In this document: in pieces, positions 17,450-26,113 of the stretch
How positions within the stretch are numbered: position 1 is the first letter of the stretch
Layout: every line of letters starts with the position of its first letter
NCBI GenBank assembly: GCA_958428365.1
Contig: CAUAFT010000016.1
Coordinates: forward strand, 1-62,194
Source: an uncultured Lachnospiraceae bacterium
GTDB lineage: Bacteria > Bacillota > Clostridia > Lachnospirales > Lachnospiraceae
Direction: 5' to 3'
Length of the DNA stretch: 62,194 nt
Notes under the pieces: model-generated
What the model was told of the DNA's origin: nothing
The model's input: only the letters and a program-made list of their open reading frames with translations
Database searches by the model: none
Made by a program: the position numbers and the translations under genes

Positions 17450-18046
17450 CTAGAATGGAGAGCGGATCATAGGCTGGATCTGTCTTCCCTGTAATGCCTC
17501 CTGAATGGTTTCCGGTATCAGCTCCACATGGGCGATCATGGACTTTGGCTTTTTCTCATAATTATCCTGACCGAAGGGTACGAAATAGATATTTTTCATA
17601 TTGGCGAGCATACCCAGATTCTTAAAGTTGATGCCCAGAGCATCGTTTGTAGAAACCGCCAGGATCAGAGGTTTTTCATTCCGAAGATGCGCCTTTGCAG
17701 CCATCAGCACCGGGGTGTCCGTGATTCCATTGCAGAGCTTTGCCATGGTATTTCCGGTACAGGGCGCAATAACCAGAGCATCGAGACAGTTTCCCGGTCC
17801 TATCGGCTCCGCCTCCTGTATGGATCTTATCCCCTTATGTCCTGTCATATCTTCCACCTCATGTAAAAATTCCTCCGCCTTCCCAAAACGACTGTCGATG
17901 GTCTGAGCGTTGTCGGAAAAAATGGGAATGATCTCCATTCCCCCCTCTGTCATTGTCTCTATGATTTTTTTTATTTTCTCATAAGTGCAAAAGGAACCGG
18001 TGATGGCAAAACCGACTTTTTTATTCTTTTCTTTCATGTCCTCCAT
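17450..18046 (-). CDS. dpaB: Dipicolinate synthase subunit B
   Basis: Flavoprotein-like subunit of dipicolinate synthase (SpoVFB), which with subunit A makes the spore-core dipicolinic acid from dihydroxytetrahydrodipicolinate. The 198-residue protein shows the family opening GFAITGSFCTY and the APCTGNTMAKL segment. Length is normal. AAAAGGAGGAGTCC precedes the ATG, 12 bases after dpaA. Expression would occur in the mother cell late in sporulation. Confidence 0.93.
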   Translation of the reverse strand: MEDMKEKNKKVGFAITGSFCTYEKIKKIIETMTEGGMEIIPIFSDNAQTIDSRFGKAEEFLHEVEDMTGHKGIRSIQEAEPIGPGNCLDALVIAPCTGNTMAKLCNGITDTPVLMAAKAHLRNEKPLILAVSTNDALGINFKNLGMLANMKNIYFVPFGQDNYEKKPKSMIAHVELIPETIQEALQGRQIQPMIRSPF

Positions 18047-18058
18047 GGACTCCTCCTT

Positions 18059-18832
18059 TTACTTACACGCTTCTTTTACATATTCATACAAGATCTTTGC
18101 CGAGGACTTCGGCGCATATTTTCCCGGCAGACCGGGACACAGCTTTGCACGGATCCCTCTCTCCCTGCAATACTCGTAGTCCGCACCGCCATTGGATGCA
18201 ATATCAATAATCACGATCCGGTTACTGCATTCCTCCAGCCGTGTCTTATCTAAAATCAGAGCCGGAACGGTGTTGAACAGATACACATAATCTCCCCTGG
18301 CGATCTTCCGGGAGTTTTTGAGCACGCGAAATCCATAAGCCTCTGCTTTCGCCCGCTTCCTCCCGTCCTCCTCCAACACGGTCACATCGCTTTTCATTCC
18401 CTGCAGTTTATCTGCGAGGATACTTCCGCATCTGCCGTATCCAATGACCAGACTCCTGCTCCCATGAAGGTTTTCATCTCCCAGCTGTATCGCTTCCGCA
18501 ATGGCCCCCTCTGCCGCGGCGACGGCATTGCGGATGGCTATGGTCTCCTCCTTCATGTAATCGTAACAATGAACCCCTTTTTCCATGCAGGCGTTTATGA
18601 AATCTTCCGGAAAATTCCCTCCGAAAACCCTCTGCCCCTCCCGGAGTTTCTGAGCGATTCCCTCCATATCCAGCCCGGCAAGACGGACCGGAAGAAGCAC
18701 CACGTCATAGCTGCCCATGTCAGGGCAAAATTCTTCGCAGAGCACAACGGAACAGCCGTCCTCCATAAGCATCCGCGCAAGATAACGCTGTCTTGCATCC
18801 TGATTATTGACACATAAAATGGTTTTCTTCAT
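18059..18832 (-). CDS. dpaA: Dipicolinate synthase subunit A
   Basis: NAD(P)-binding subunit of dipicolinate synthase (SpoVFA), about 257 residues. An N-terminal flavodoxin-like part begins KKTILCVNNQ. A Rossmann segment VIGYGRCGSILADKL (near 130-145) and IDIASNGGADY follow. The ATG at 18832 is preferred because GGGAGG lies 10 bases upstream. An in-frame ATG at 18850 lies within that site and inside a terminator hairpin. It is the first gene of the pair with dpaB. A sigma-K-like promoter overlaps the hairpin. Confidence 0.92.
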   Translation of the reverse strand: MKKTILCVNNQDARQRYLARMLMEDGCSVVLCEEFCPDMGSYDVVLLPVRLAGLDMEGIAQKLREGQRVFGGNFPEDFINACMEKGVHCYDYMKEETIAIRNAVAAAEGAIAEAIQLGDENLHGSRSLVIGYGRCGSILADKLQGMKSDVTVLEEDGRKRAKAEAYGFRVLKNSRKIARGDYVYLFNTVPALILDKTRLEECSNRIVIIDIASNGGADYEYCRERGIRAKLCPGLPGKYAPKSSAKILYEYVKEACK

Positions 18833-18834
18833 AT

Positions 18835-18883
18835 AAAAAACGCCTCCCATAGTCTCATTATATGAAACTATGGATCAGGCGTT
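18835..18883 (-). terminator. Rho-independent terminator overlapping the dpaA ribosome binding site
   Basis: On the minus strand CGCCT, then CCATAGT and TCA pair with TGA, ACTATGG and AGGCG, followed by TTTTTT (18840-18835). It ends the upstream chemoreceptor-like transcript. The 3' arm contains GGGAGG, the dpaA ribosome binding site. Confidence 0.8.
18856..18882 (-). promoter_or_regulatory. Putative sigma-K promoter of dpaAB
   Basis: On the minus strand AC (18882-18881) is followed after 16 bases by CATATAATG (18864-18856). This fits the Bacillus sigma-K pattern AC-N16-CATANNNTA at all but the last base. The start would fall near 18850, inside the 3' arm of the hairpin. TATAAT is embedded, but no sigma-A -35 box is visible. 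Confidence 0.45.
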
Positions 18884-18920
18884 CCAGTTCATTTTTCTAT
18901 GTTCCTGCCCCTCTTCTGAT

Positions 18921-20387
18921 TCAGGACTTCTTAGTATGCCGGATCAGCTCCTGCATCTTATCCGCGATCTCGGTGAGAACTCCCGCATTTTTTTCCTCCG
19001 CATCGAGAGTCATATTGGCATGGGCGGATACCTCCTGGGATATGGCAGAAATAGTCTGTATGGAATCCACAATGACATGATTGGCATCCTTTAACTCTTC
19101 GATACTTTCCGCAAGACTTTTCACATTATCCCGGATAGCAAAGGTGTTGGACCGGATGGAATCAAAGCTCTCCGCCGTATCCGCGGCTCCTTCTTTTTCC
19201 TCGTTGATTCCCGCGATCATCTGTTGAATCACCCCCACCACCTCTCTGATGGCAGTGGACACATTCTGGATCAGATCTGTGATATGTACCGTCGCCTCGT
19301 TGGTCTCCGTCGCCATTCCTGAAATCTCATCTGCAACCACGGCAAAGCCTTTTCCTGCCTCCCCTGCTCTTGCTGCCTCGATACTGGCGTTTAAAGCCAG
19401 CAGTTTAGTCTGGGTGGTAATCCCGCTGATGATCTCCACAATGGAATTCATCTCTTCCATATAGGTATCCAGATCGTTCAGCTTCTTCTCCACATTTCCT
19501 CCGTTTTCCACCGACACATCGACCTGAGCAACCAGAGTCTCTATGTTCTTCCTTCCGTTTTCCAGAACAGACAGGGTCTTTTGCATATTATCCGTAATAT
19601 CCTTAGAGGCGTCATCCACCACGCCCACCTTGTTCTGGATCGCTTCCGTCTGCAAAAGCTGATTCTGAACGGCTTCCGCCGTCTCCAACGCCCCGGAGGA
19701 TACTTCTTTCATGGCATCCTTTGTGGTGTCTGAAGCCTGATTCAGCTTTTCCAGATCCTTATAAATACCCTCGATTCCATTCTTCATTTTTTCAGAGAGA
19801 CTGGAGATATCACTCAGAACGGATTCCGTCTTATTCTGCGCCGCAGTGATGGAGGCTACCTTCTGCTTTGAATTTTCATTGAGTGTTTTTGCCGTAAGAA
19901 CAGAATAGATTGCAACCAATATCATGATGACGATCTGGATGATTCCCGAATCCTCGTTGTGGTAACCGAATTTTCCCGTCTTTGCACCCACGATCACGAC
20001 GATAAAGCTCTCCAATACCGTTCCGATATTGATCAAAACGGAATACCGGATATCATTATAAACCGGAATCACAAGGAGCATTGGGATCACAAAGGCAAAT
20101 ACAAGATTATTAAAGGACGTGAACAGACACACCGTATAAAAGACCGCAAATCCGATGGCAACCAGATGCTTGATCGCCGGATTCTCCCGATTCTTTTTCC
20201 AGCAGATATATTCCGCTGCCACCGGACCTAGACCAAGTACCGCCACCAGAAGAACATAGGCTGCTGTCTGCAGTCCTCCGGCAAATTGCAACACACAGAA
20301 CAAAACCATAACGCTGCTGTCAATGGCATGAGCCATCATAGCAACCCTGTTATTTCTCTCCAATTCTGTCAGATTTGTCTGTTTCAT
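18921..20387 (-). CDS. Membrane chemoreceptor-like protein with polytopic N-terminus
   Basis: The 488-residue protein starts with about six hydrophobic helices (15-190) with no large outer domain. A methyl-accepting signalling domain (about 210-488) carries LLALNASIEAARAGEAGKG at its tip. The polytopic sensor resembles 7TM-like receptors that read membrane state or small hydrophobic ligands. No signalling partners are adjacent. It is a single gene ending at a terminator that overlaps the dpaA leader. ATG follows GAGATATT, a modest ribosome binding site. Confidence 0.85.
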   Translation of the reverse strand: MKQTNLTELERNNRVAMMAHAIDSSVMVLFCVLQFAGGLQTAAYVLLVAVLGLGPVAAEYICWKKNRENPAIKHLVAIGFAVFYTVCLFTSFNNLVFAFVIPMLLVIPVYNDIRYSVLINIGTVLESFIVVIVGAKTGKFGYHNEDSGIIQIVIMILVAIYSVLTAKTLNENSKQKVASITAAQNKTESVLSDISSLSEKMKNGIEGIYKDLEKLNQASDTTKDAMKEVSSGALETAEAVQNQLLQTEAIQNKVGVVDDASKDITDNMQKTLSVLENGRKNIETLVAQVDVSVENGGNVEKKLNDLDTYMEEMNSIVEIISGITTQTKLLALNASIEAARAGEAGKGFAVVADEISGMATETNEATVHITDLIQNVSTAIREVVGVIQQMIAGINEEKEGAADTAESFDSIRSNTFAIRDNVKSLAESIEELKDANHVIVDSIQTISAISQEVSAHANMTLDAEEKNAGVLTEIADKMQELIRHTKKS

Positions 20388-20562
20388 AATATCTCACGCC
20401 CTCTCTTCTTTTGTCTTTTTCTTACCTATTATGATACTATAATTTTCAAATCGTGTACATATTTTCTGTTTTATTTTTTCATATAGAAAATTCCGTCAGG
20501 ATCTCCTGTCTCATAAAAAGTCCCTCCTAGCAGGAACGCTGCTGCGGATCTTCTCCTGCCTC

Positions 20563-21378
20563 CTATGCGAATCGCCTCCCGTAAAAATAGGTGGCAAAAT
20601 AGATCACCGACGCGATCATGACGATCATAGGACCCGTCGCCACATTGGTGTAATAGGATACAAACAGCCCCAGCACTCCCGAAAACAGGGAGAACACCAC
20701 TGAAAAGAAATGATACTCCCTCATATTCTGGGCAATGTTCCTGCTGGACGCCGCAGGAAGGATCAACAGCGCATTGATCAAAAGGATCCCGATCCACTTG
20801 ATGGACAGCATGACGATCAGGGCGATCAGAATGGAAAATAAATTCTCCAATATCTTCACATGGATATGTTTGCTCTTTGCCAGAGTCACATTGACGCTCT
20901 GGGCGCAGAGCCGGTTAAAGCAGGTGCACCAGAACAGGAGCGTCACCACAAAGATGATCACCAGATAAAGGATCTCTTTTCTTGTGATACTTAAGATATC
21001 TCCCACCAACAGACTGGAATACTTGCTGAAATTCCCTCCCTTCGAGAGGATCGCAAGACCCAGCGCCATGCTCGCCGAAGAAAACACGGAGATCAGCGTA
21101 TCCGTGGACGCCGTGCTCTTCTCCGCGATCTTATTCAAAAGCAGGGCAAAGATCACCGCAAAAATAATCATGGCAAGGGTGGTGTCCGTCATTCCAAGGA
21201 CCGCCCCGATAGCAATTCCCGTCAGCGCCGAGTGCCCCAGGGAATCGGAAAAAAACGCCATCTTCTTATTCACGATCATCGTACCCAATATGCCGAATAA
21301 AGGCGTGATGATAAAAACCGCCAGCAGGGCGTTTTTCATAAAACCATATTCCAGCCATTCCGTAAAAATCCCCTGCAT
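20563..21378 (-). CDS. znuB: Zinc/manganese-type ABC transporter permease
   Basis: ABC-3 family permease of 271 residues with about eight helices, imported-metal channel of the Znu/Adc type. The FFSDSLGHSALTGIAIG coupling region near 45-60 is typical. The ATG at 21378 is used; it overlaps the ATPase stop, which fits translational coupling. It is the last of three genes, after the binding protein and ATPase. Zinc is favoured over manganese because of the His-rich loop in the binding protein. Confidence 0.88.
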   Translation of the reverse strand: MQGIFTEWLEYGFMKNALLAVFIITPLFGILGTMIVNKKMAFFSDSLGHSALTGIAIGAVLGMTDTTLAMIIFAVIFALLLNKIAEKSTASTDTLISVFSSASMALGLAILSKGGNFSKYSSLLVGDILSITRKEILYLVIIFVVTLLFWCTCFNRLCAQSVNVTLAKSKHIHVKILENLFSILIALIVMLSIKWIGILLINALLILPAASSRNIAQNMREYHFFSVVFSLFSGVLGLFVSYYTNVATGPMIVMIASVIYFATYFYGRRFA

Positions 21379-22121
21379 CACGCTTCTCCTTTCACTCCGA
21401 ATACCTCCCGAAACTGGGGGCTGTTATAGACCTCTTTCGGACTTCCCTGTTTTAACACCGTCTTATCCAACAGCAGTACCTTATCGGCATACCGCGCCAC
21501 ATAGTCCAGATCATGGGAGATCAGGACGATGGCAAGGTCAAAATTTTTTTTCAGATAATCCATCGTCCGGTAAAACAGATCCATGCCATTCTGGTCGATC
21601 CCGGACACCGGCTCATCCAGCAGCAGCAGGTTCGGCTCGTCCATGACCGCCATGGAGAGCAGGACTCTCTGGAGCTGTCCCCCGGAGAGGTTGCACACCT
21701 GCCTGTCGATAAGATCTTCCACCTCAAAGATCCGCAGCGTCTCTTTGATTTCCTCGTAGAGCTTCTTTTTTTTATATAAAAATACAGGCGCCCTGTCCTG
21801 ATAAGATGCAATGAGATCGTAGACGCTTAAGGGCGTTCTCTTTTCAATATTTAACGACTGGGGCACATAGCCGATCTTCAACTTCCGTATCCGGCCGTCT
21901 TCCGTGTCCCGAAAATCAATCTTTCCCTCATGGGGGATATCATCTAAGATGGCGCGGATCAGCGTGGTCTTTCCGGCTCCGTTCCTGCCGATCACCGCCG
22001 TTAAGGTCCCGCAGTGGATGTGCATATTCACATCCTCTAAGATCACCTGCTCCCCTATGCGTACCCCCAGATGGTTCATCTTGATACAATGCAGGCCGCA
22101 GGGTTCTATGATTTTTTTCAT
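21378..22121 (-). CDS. znuC: Zinc/manganese-type ABC transporter ATPase
   Basis: ABC ATPase of 247 residues powering metal import. Walker A GRNGAGKTT lies near 40-48, the signature LSGGQLQR near 144, and Walker B LLLLDEP next to it. It begins 74 bases after the binding-protein gene and overlaps the permease start. A short N-terminal extension before the first strand is unusual but does not affect the motifs. Confidence 0.9.
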   Translation of the reverse strand: MKKIIEPCGLHCIKMNHLGVRIGEQVILEDVNMHIHCGTLTAVIGRNGAGKTTLIRAILDDIPHEGKIDFRDTEDGRIRKLKIGYVPQSLNIEKRTPLSVYDLIASYQDRAPVFLYKKKKLYEEIKETLRIFEVEDLIDRQVCNLSGGQLQRVLLSMAVMDEPNLLLLDEPVSGIDQNGMDLFYRTMDYLKKNFDLAIVLISHDLDYVARYADKVLLLDKTVLKQGSPKEVYNSPQFREVFGVKGEA

Positions 22122-22195
22122 GAACGTTTCCTTTCTTCATCCGACAGACAGGGATTCCCCTCTTTTCCGTCAAAAATCAGGTTCCTGTCATATCA

Positions 22196-23128
22196 TCAGG
22201 GCTGCGTCTTTAACGCTTCTTTCAACAATTCCAGATTCTGCTCCATGGCGTTTAAGTAGGCGTCTTTTTCATATTCTCCCCGCACACAGGAATCCAGGTA
22301 GACCACCTTCACATCGCTCTCTTTTCGGATAGTCTCCGCTGTCTCCTCTCCGTAGAGCTGTTCTGCCAGGATCAGGCTGACGCCGCCGTTATTCACTGCC
22401 TTTAACACATCCGCCACCTCCCCGGCGCTGACCTGGCGCTCCTCGTCCAGATCCAGAGTGTAGACATTCTCAAGTCCCCACTCTCTCGCCACATAATCAA
22501 AGGCTTCGTGGAAGAGTATGACCTTTTCTCCGGCATGGTTATGAAGATCCTGATAACGATCCGCCAATTCCCGGATCTTTTCACAATAGACCTGGGCATT
22601 ATTTTCAAAAATACTTGCGTCCCCGCCATGGCTGTGCCCATGGGAGTCCTCCCCTTCTAATCTGGCATCCGCCAGCCCTTTGGCGATGGTCTTTACCTGC
22701 TTTTGGTAATTCTCCAGATCCATCCACACATGGGCGTTATCCTCCTCCATGGAGGTCTCCACGCTGGCATTGATGATCTTCAGATCGGGATATTTCCCGG
22801 CGATCTCCGATAAAAAGCTCTCGATACCGCCTCCGTTGACGATGAACACATCCGCTTTGGAGAGCAGCACCATATCCTCCGGGGTGAGCTGGTAATCGTG
22901 GAGACATCCGGTCTGCGGCTCGCTGAGATTTTCCAGTGTCACCGAATCACAGCCGTCCACAACGTTCAAAGCCGCAATATACATGGGATAAAAGGAGGTG
23001 ACCACACGCAGCTTCTCCTCCTCCCCATGATCTGTTTCATGATTTACATAAATATTTGTCGCTCCCAGACTGACCACTGCGATCAGGATCAGCAGGCATG
23101 CCACAAATCCATATTTTTTTCTATTCAT
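22196..23128 (-). CDS. znuA: Zinc-type ABC transporter substrate-binding protein
   Basis: Membrane-anchored cluster A-I metal-binding protein, about 310 residues. An N-terminal hydrophobic segment (about 7-25) has no lipobox Cys, so it is probably held by an uncleaved anchor. Candidate metal His residues are in CLHDYQLTPED, NAHVWMDLENY and LFHEAFDY. An acidic His-rich loop, DSHGHSHGGD, is typical of zinc rather than manganese proteins. The ATG at 23128 follows GGAAAG by 8 bases, and is preferred to an in-frame TTG at 23146. It overlaps the end of engB by 8 bases, so metal uptake is co-transcribed with the protease/GTPase cluster. Confidence 0.88.
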   Translation of the reverse strand: MNRKKYGFVACLLILIAVVSLGATNIYVNHETDHGEEEKLRVVTSFYPMYIAALNVVDGCDSVTLENLSEPQTGCLHDYQLTPEDMVLLSKADVFIVNGGGIESFLSEIAGKYPDLKIINASVETSMEEDNAHVWMDLENYQKQVKTIAKGLADARLEGEDSHGHSHGGDASIFENNAQVYCEKIRELADRYQDLHNHAGEKVILFHEAFDYVAREWGLENVYTLDLDEERQVSAGEVADVLKAVNNGGVSLILAEQLYGEETAETIRKESDVKVVYLDSCVRGEYEKDAYLNAMEQNLELLKEALKTQP

Positions 23129-23720
23129 AATCTTTGCTTTCCACAATGGAATCCATCAGATCCCAGATCTCTTCCCGGCCCTGCTTGGTCTGGGCGGAAA
23201 ATGGGATCAGGATACTCTCCTTTTCCATGCCAAGTCCCTCTCTCACGAGCTTGACCTGCTTCTGGATCTGGCTTCTCTTGATCTTATCCAGCTTGGTGGC
23301 AATAATGATTGGATCAAAGCCCTGGTAGACCATCCAGTCATACATCATCTTGTCGTTTGCCGACGGTGCATGGCGGATGTCAATGAGCAGAAAGACTGCA
23401 CGAAGCTGTTTGGAGATATGGAGATAATTCTCGATCATCTCTCCCCACTTCTGTTTTTCAGACTCCGACGCCTTGGCATAGCCGTATCCCGGCAGATCCA
23501 CCAGATACATTGCCTCATTGATATTGTAAAAGTTGATGGTCTGGGTCTTGCCCGGCTGCGCCGAGGTCCTGGCAAGGGACTTCCGGTTCATCAGCGCGTT
23601 GATGAGGGAGGATTTCCCCACGTTGGACTTCCCGGCAAAGGCAATCTCCGGCAGAGTATTCTCCGGGAGCTTGCTGGTATAGCCGCAGACCGTCTCCAGA
23701 TTTACCTGTTTAATTACCAT
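23121..23720 (-). CDS. engB: Ribosome biogenesis GTP-binding protein EngB (YsxC/YihA)
   Basis: TRAFAC-class GTPase, 199 residues, needed for 50S subunit assembly. G1 motif GKSNVGKSS and G3 DLPGYG are clear, and G4 is ATKLDK. The ATG at 23720 has GAGGAGGG four bases upstream. The longer reading from 23765 adds a Lys/Glu-rich stretch not usual for the family. It follows lon closely, as in many Firmicutes. Confidence 0.93.
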   Translation of the reverse strand: MVIKQVNLETVCGYTSKLPENTLPEIAFAGKSNVGKSSLINALMNRKSLARTSAQPGKTQTINFYNINEAMYLVDLPGYGYAKASESEKQKWGEMIENYLHISKQLRAVFLLIDIRHAPSANDKMMYDWMVYQGFDPIIIATKLDKIKRSQIQKQVKLVREGLGMEKESILIPFSAQTKQGREEIWDLMDSIVESKDYE

Positions 23721-23768
23721 GCTGCCCTCCTCTGATTCTATCTTTGACTTCATCGCCTGCATCATCCA

Positions 23769-26084
23769 CTACTGTACAAACGCCTGCTCTAAGACGTCCT
23801 CCATCTTCTCCACAAACACGATCTCCAGTCCCCTGGTGATCTCTGTGGAGATCTCCTCCACGTCCTTTTCATTTTTCTTCGGAACGCAGACGGTTCTAAT
23901 CCCTGCATTTTTAGCGGCTAAGAGCTTTTCTTTCAGACCGCCGATGGGCAGAACCCTGCCCCGCAGTGTGATCTCTCCGGTCATTGCCACATCAGCCCGT
24001 ATCTTTTTTCCTGTTGCGGCGGAAAGCATCGCTGTTGCCATGGTGATTCCGGCAGACGGACCATCCTTTGGTACAGCTCCCTCCGGGATATGGATATGGA
24101 TATCGTTTTCTTTAAAAAATTCTTTGGATATCTCATATTTTTGACTGACGGAACGGATGTAGCTAAGTCCGGTCTGCGCCGACTCCTTCATTACATCTCC
24201 AAGCTGTCCGGTCAGCTTGATCTCTCCCTTTCCAGGCATCACATTGACTTCGATCTGTAAGGTGTCTCCGCCTACGCTGGTCCAGGCAAGTCCCCGGACA
24301 ATGCCCACCTCGTCCACCTCGTTCGCCTTGTCAAAGCTGTATTTTTCTTTGCCCAGATATTTTTCCAGATTACTCTCCGTAATCTTGATCTTCTTTTTGT
24401 CTCCCTGATAGATCTCGCGGGCTGCCTTGCGGCAGATCTCCCCGATCTTCCGTTCCAGGTTGCGGACTCCCGCCTCCCTGGTATATCCGCCAATCATCTT
24501 TTGCAGGGCGTGATCGCTGATGGTAAGCTCCCCGTCTTTTAAACCGTTCTTTTTCATCTGCTTCTTTACCAGATGTTCCCTGGCAATATGGGCTTTCTCA
24601 TTTGCCGTATAGCTGCTGACCTCGATCAGCTCCATACGATCCAGAAGCGGTCTTGGAATATCCTGTACGGAATTGGCTGTGGCGATAAAAAGCACTTCCG
24701 ATAAGTCAATGGGCAGTTCCACATAGTGATCCCGGAACTTGTTATTCTGCTCCGAGTCCAGCACCTCTAACAGGGCGGAAGCCGTATCACCCTTGTAATC
24801 GCTGCTGATCTTATCGATCTCATCCAACAGGATCAGAGGATTTTTCACCCCTGCGCTGCGCAGTCCATTCACCAGCCGTCCCGGCATAGCTCCCACATAG
24901 GTCTTTCTGTGTCCGCGGATCTCTGCCTCGTCCCGCACGCCGCCAAGACAGATGCGGACGTATTTTTTATCCAGCGCCTTCGCTACGGATCGGGCGATAC
25001 TGGTCTTTCCGGTTCCCGGAGGTCCCACAAGACAGATGATCGGGCTGTCTCCCTTATTGGTGAGGTTGCGGACTGCCAAAAACTCCAGCATCCGCTCCTT
25101 CACCTTCTCCAATCCATAGTGGTCCTCATCGAGAACACGCTGGGCGTTCTTTAGATCCTTGTTATCCTTTGAAGCCTTATTCCACGGAAGCTCCAAAAGC
25201 GTCTCGATATATCCCCGTGTCACAGCGCTCTCGGAAGAGCTGGAGGAAATACTCTTAAAGCGGTCGATCTCTTTTTGAATCCGCTCCTTGACCTCCTTTG
25301 GCGCCTTTAACTTTTTCAGGTTCTCCTCGTACTGCTGGGCGTCGCTCTCCGTGTGATCCTCCCCCAGCTCCTCACGGATGACCTTGAGCTGTTCCCTTAG
25401 GATATATTCTCTTTGATTCTTCTCTACCTTGCTCTTGATCTTCTCCGCTAAGTCGTTCTTGATGCTGATAATATCGATCTCGTTTAAGAGAAGTCCCATC
25501 AGAACCTCATAACGCTCCGTCACAGTGACCGCTTCTAAGATCCTCTGTTTTTCCTCATAGCCCACCGGAAGGCTGTTGGCAATGGTGTCGATGAGACGAT
25601 CCAACTGCGGGATCTCATTGACCTGCTTTGCCGCCTCCTTCCCGTTCTTGGCAGTGAGCATACAGAACTTCTCGTATGTATCCCGTACACAGCGAAGCAT
25701 TGCCTCCAGGGCATTCTCCGGGATATCCTCCATGCCGTCCTCTGTAAACCGCATGACCTCGGCGTACAGATAATCCTCCGTCTCCAGAAAACTGCTAAGC
25801 TCCGCCCGCTCGATTCCCTCCACGAGGACCCGGACGATATTGTTCTGCATTTTGATCACCTGCTTCACCTCGGCGATCAGTCCGATGGTGTAGAGATTCT
25901 CTGCCACCGGCTCTTCCTCCTCAGGATCTCTCTGGGTCACCAGAAAAATCTCCTGTTCTCCCATCATGGTCTCTTCCACTGCCCTGATGGATTTTTCCCT
26001 GCTAACGTCAAAATGGGCTACCATGCCTGGCAGTATGGTTAGCCCTCTCAACGCAACAGTCGGTAATTGCTTAATAATACTCAT
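23769..26084 (-). CDS. lon: ATP-dependent Lon protease
   Basis: AAA+ serine protease of about 771 residues that degrades damaged and regulatory proteins. The N-terminal LON domain covers about 10-205, a coiled coil about 200-270, Walker A GPPGTGKT near 350, and the protease domain has the catalytic Ser in PKDGPSAGIT and Lys in a later helix. ATG at 26084 has AGGGG 10 bases upstream; a TTG at 26093 is in frame. It lies between clpX and engB. No CIRCE or CtsR box was recognised upstream. Confidence 0.95.
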   Translation of the reverse strand: MSIIKQLPTVALRGLTILPGMVAHFDVSREKSIRAVEETMMGEQEIFLVTQRDPEEEEPVAENLYTIGLIAEVKQVIKMQNNIVRVLVEGIERAELSSFLETEDYLYAEVMRFTEDGMEDIPENALEAMLRCVRDTYEKFCMLTAKNGKEAAKQVNEIPQLDRLIDTIANSLPVGYEEKQRILEAVTVTERYEVLMGLLLNEIDIISIKNDLAEKIKSKVEKNQREYILREQLKVIREELGEDHTESDAQQYEENLKKLKAPKEVKERIQKEIDRFKSISSSSSESAVTRGYIETLLELPWNKASKDNKDLKNAQRVLDEDHYGLEKVKERMLEFLAVRNLTNKGDSPIICLVGPPGTGKTSIARSVAKALDKKYVRICLGGVRDEAEIRGHRKTYVGAMPGRLVNGLRSAGVKNPLILLDEIDKISSDYKGDTASALLEVLDSEQNNKFRDHYVELPIDLSEVLFIATANSVQDIPRPLLDRMELIEVSSYTANEKAHIAREHLVKKQMKKNGLKDGELTISDHALQKMIGGYTREAGVRNLERKIGEICRKAAREIYQGDKKKIKITESNLEKYLGKEKYSFDKANEVDEVGIVRGLAWTSVGGDTLQIEVNVMPGKGEIKLTGQLGDVMKESAQTGLSYIRSVSQKYEISKEFFKENDIHIHIPEGAVPKDGPSAGITMATAMLSAATGKKIRADVAMTGEITLRGRVLPIGGLKEKLLAAKNAGIRTVCVPKKNEKDVEEISTEITRGLEIVFVEKMEDVLEQAFVQ

Positions 26085-26113
26085 ATCTGTCAACCCCTGT
26101 ATCTGTTGGTAAA

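Noticed and set aside
20471..20797. Frame overlapping the end of the metal permease gene
   Set aside because: It reads the permease C-terminus in another frame and lacks start signals.
23129..23146. TTG start for the zinc-binding protein
   Set aside because: The ATG at 23128 has GGAAAG at the right distance; the TTG lies on that site.
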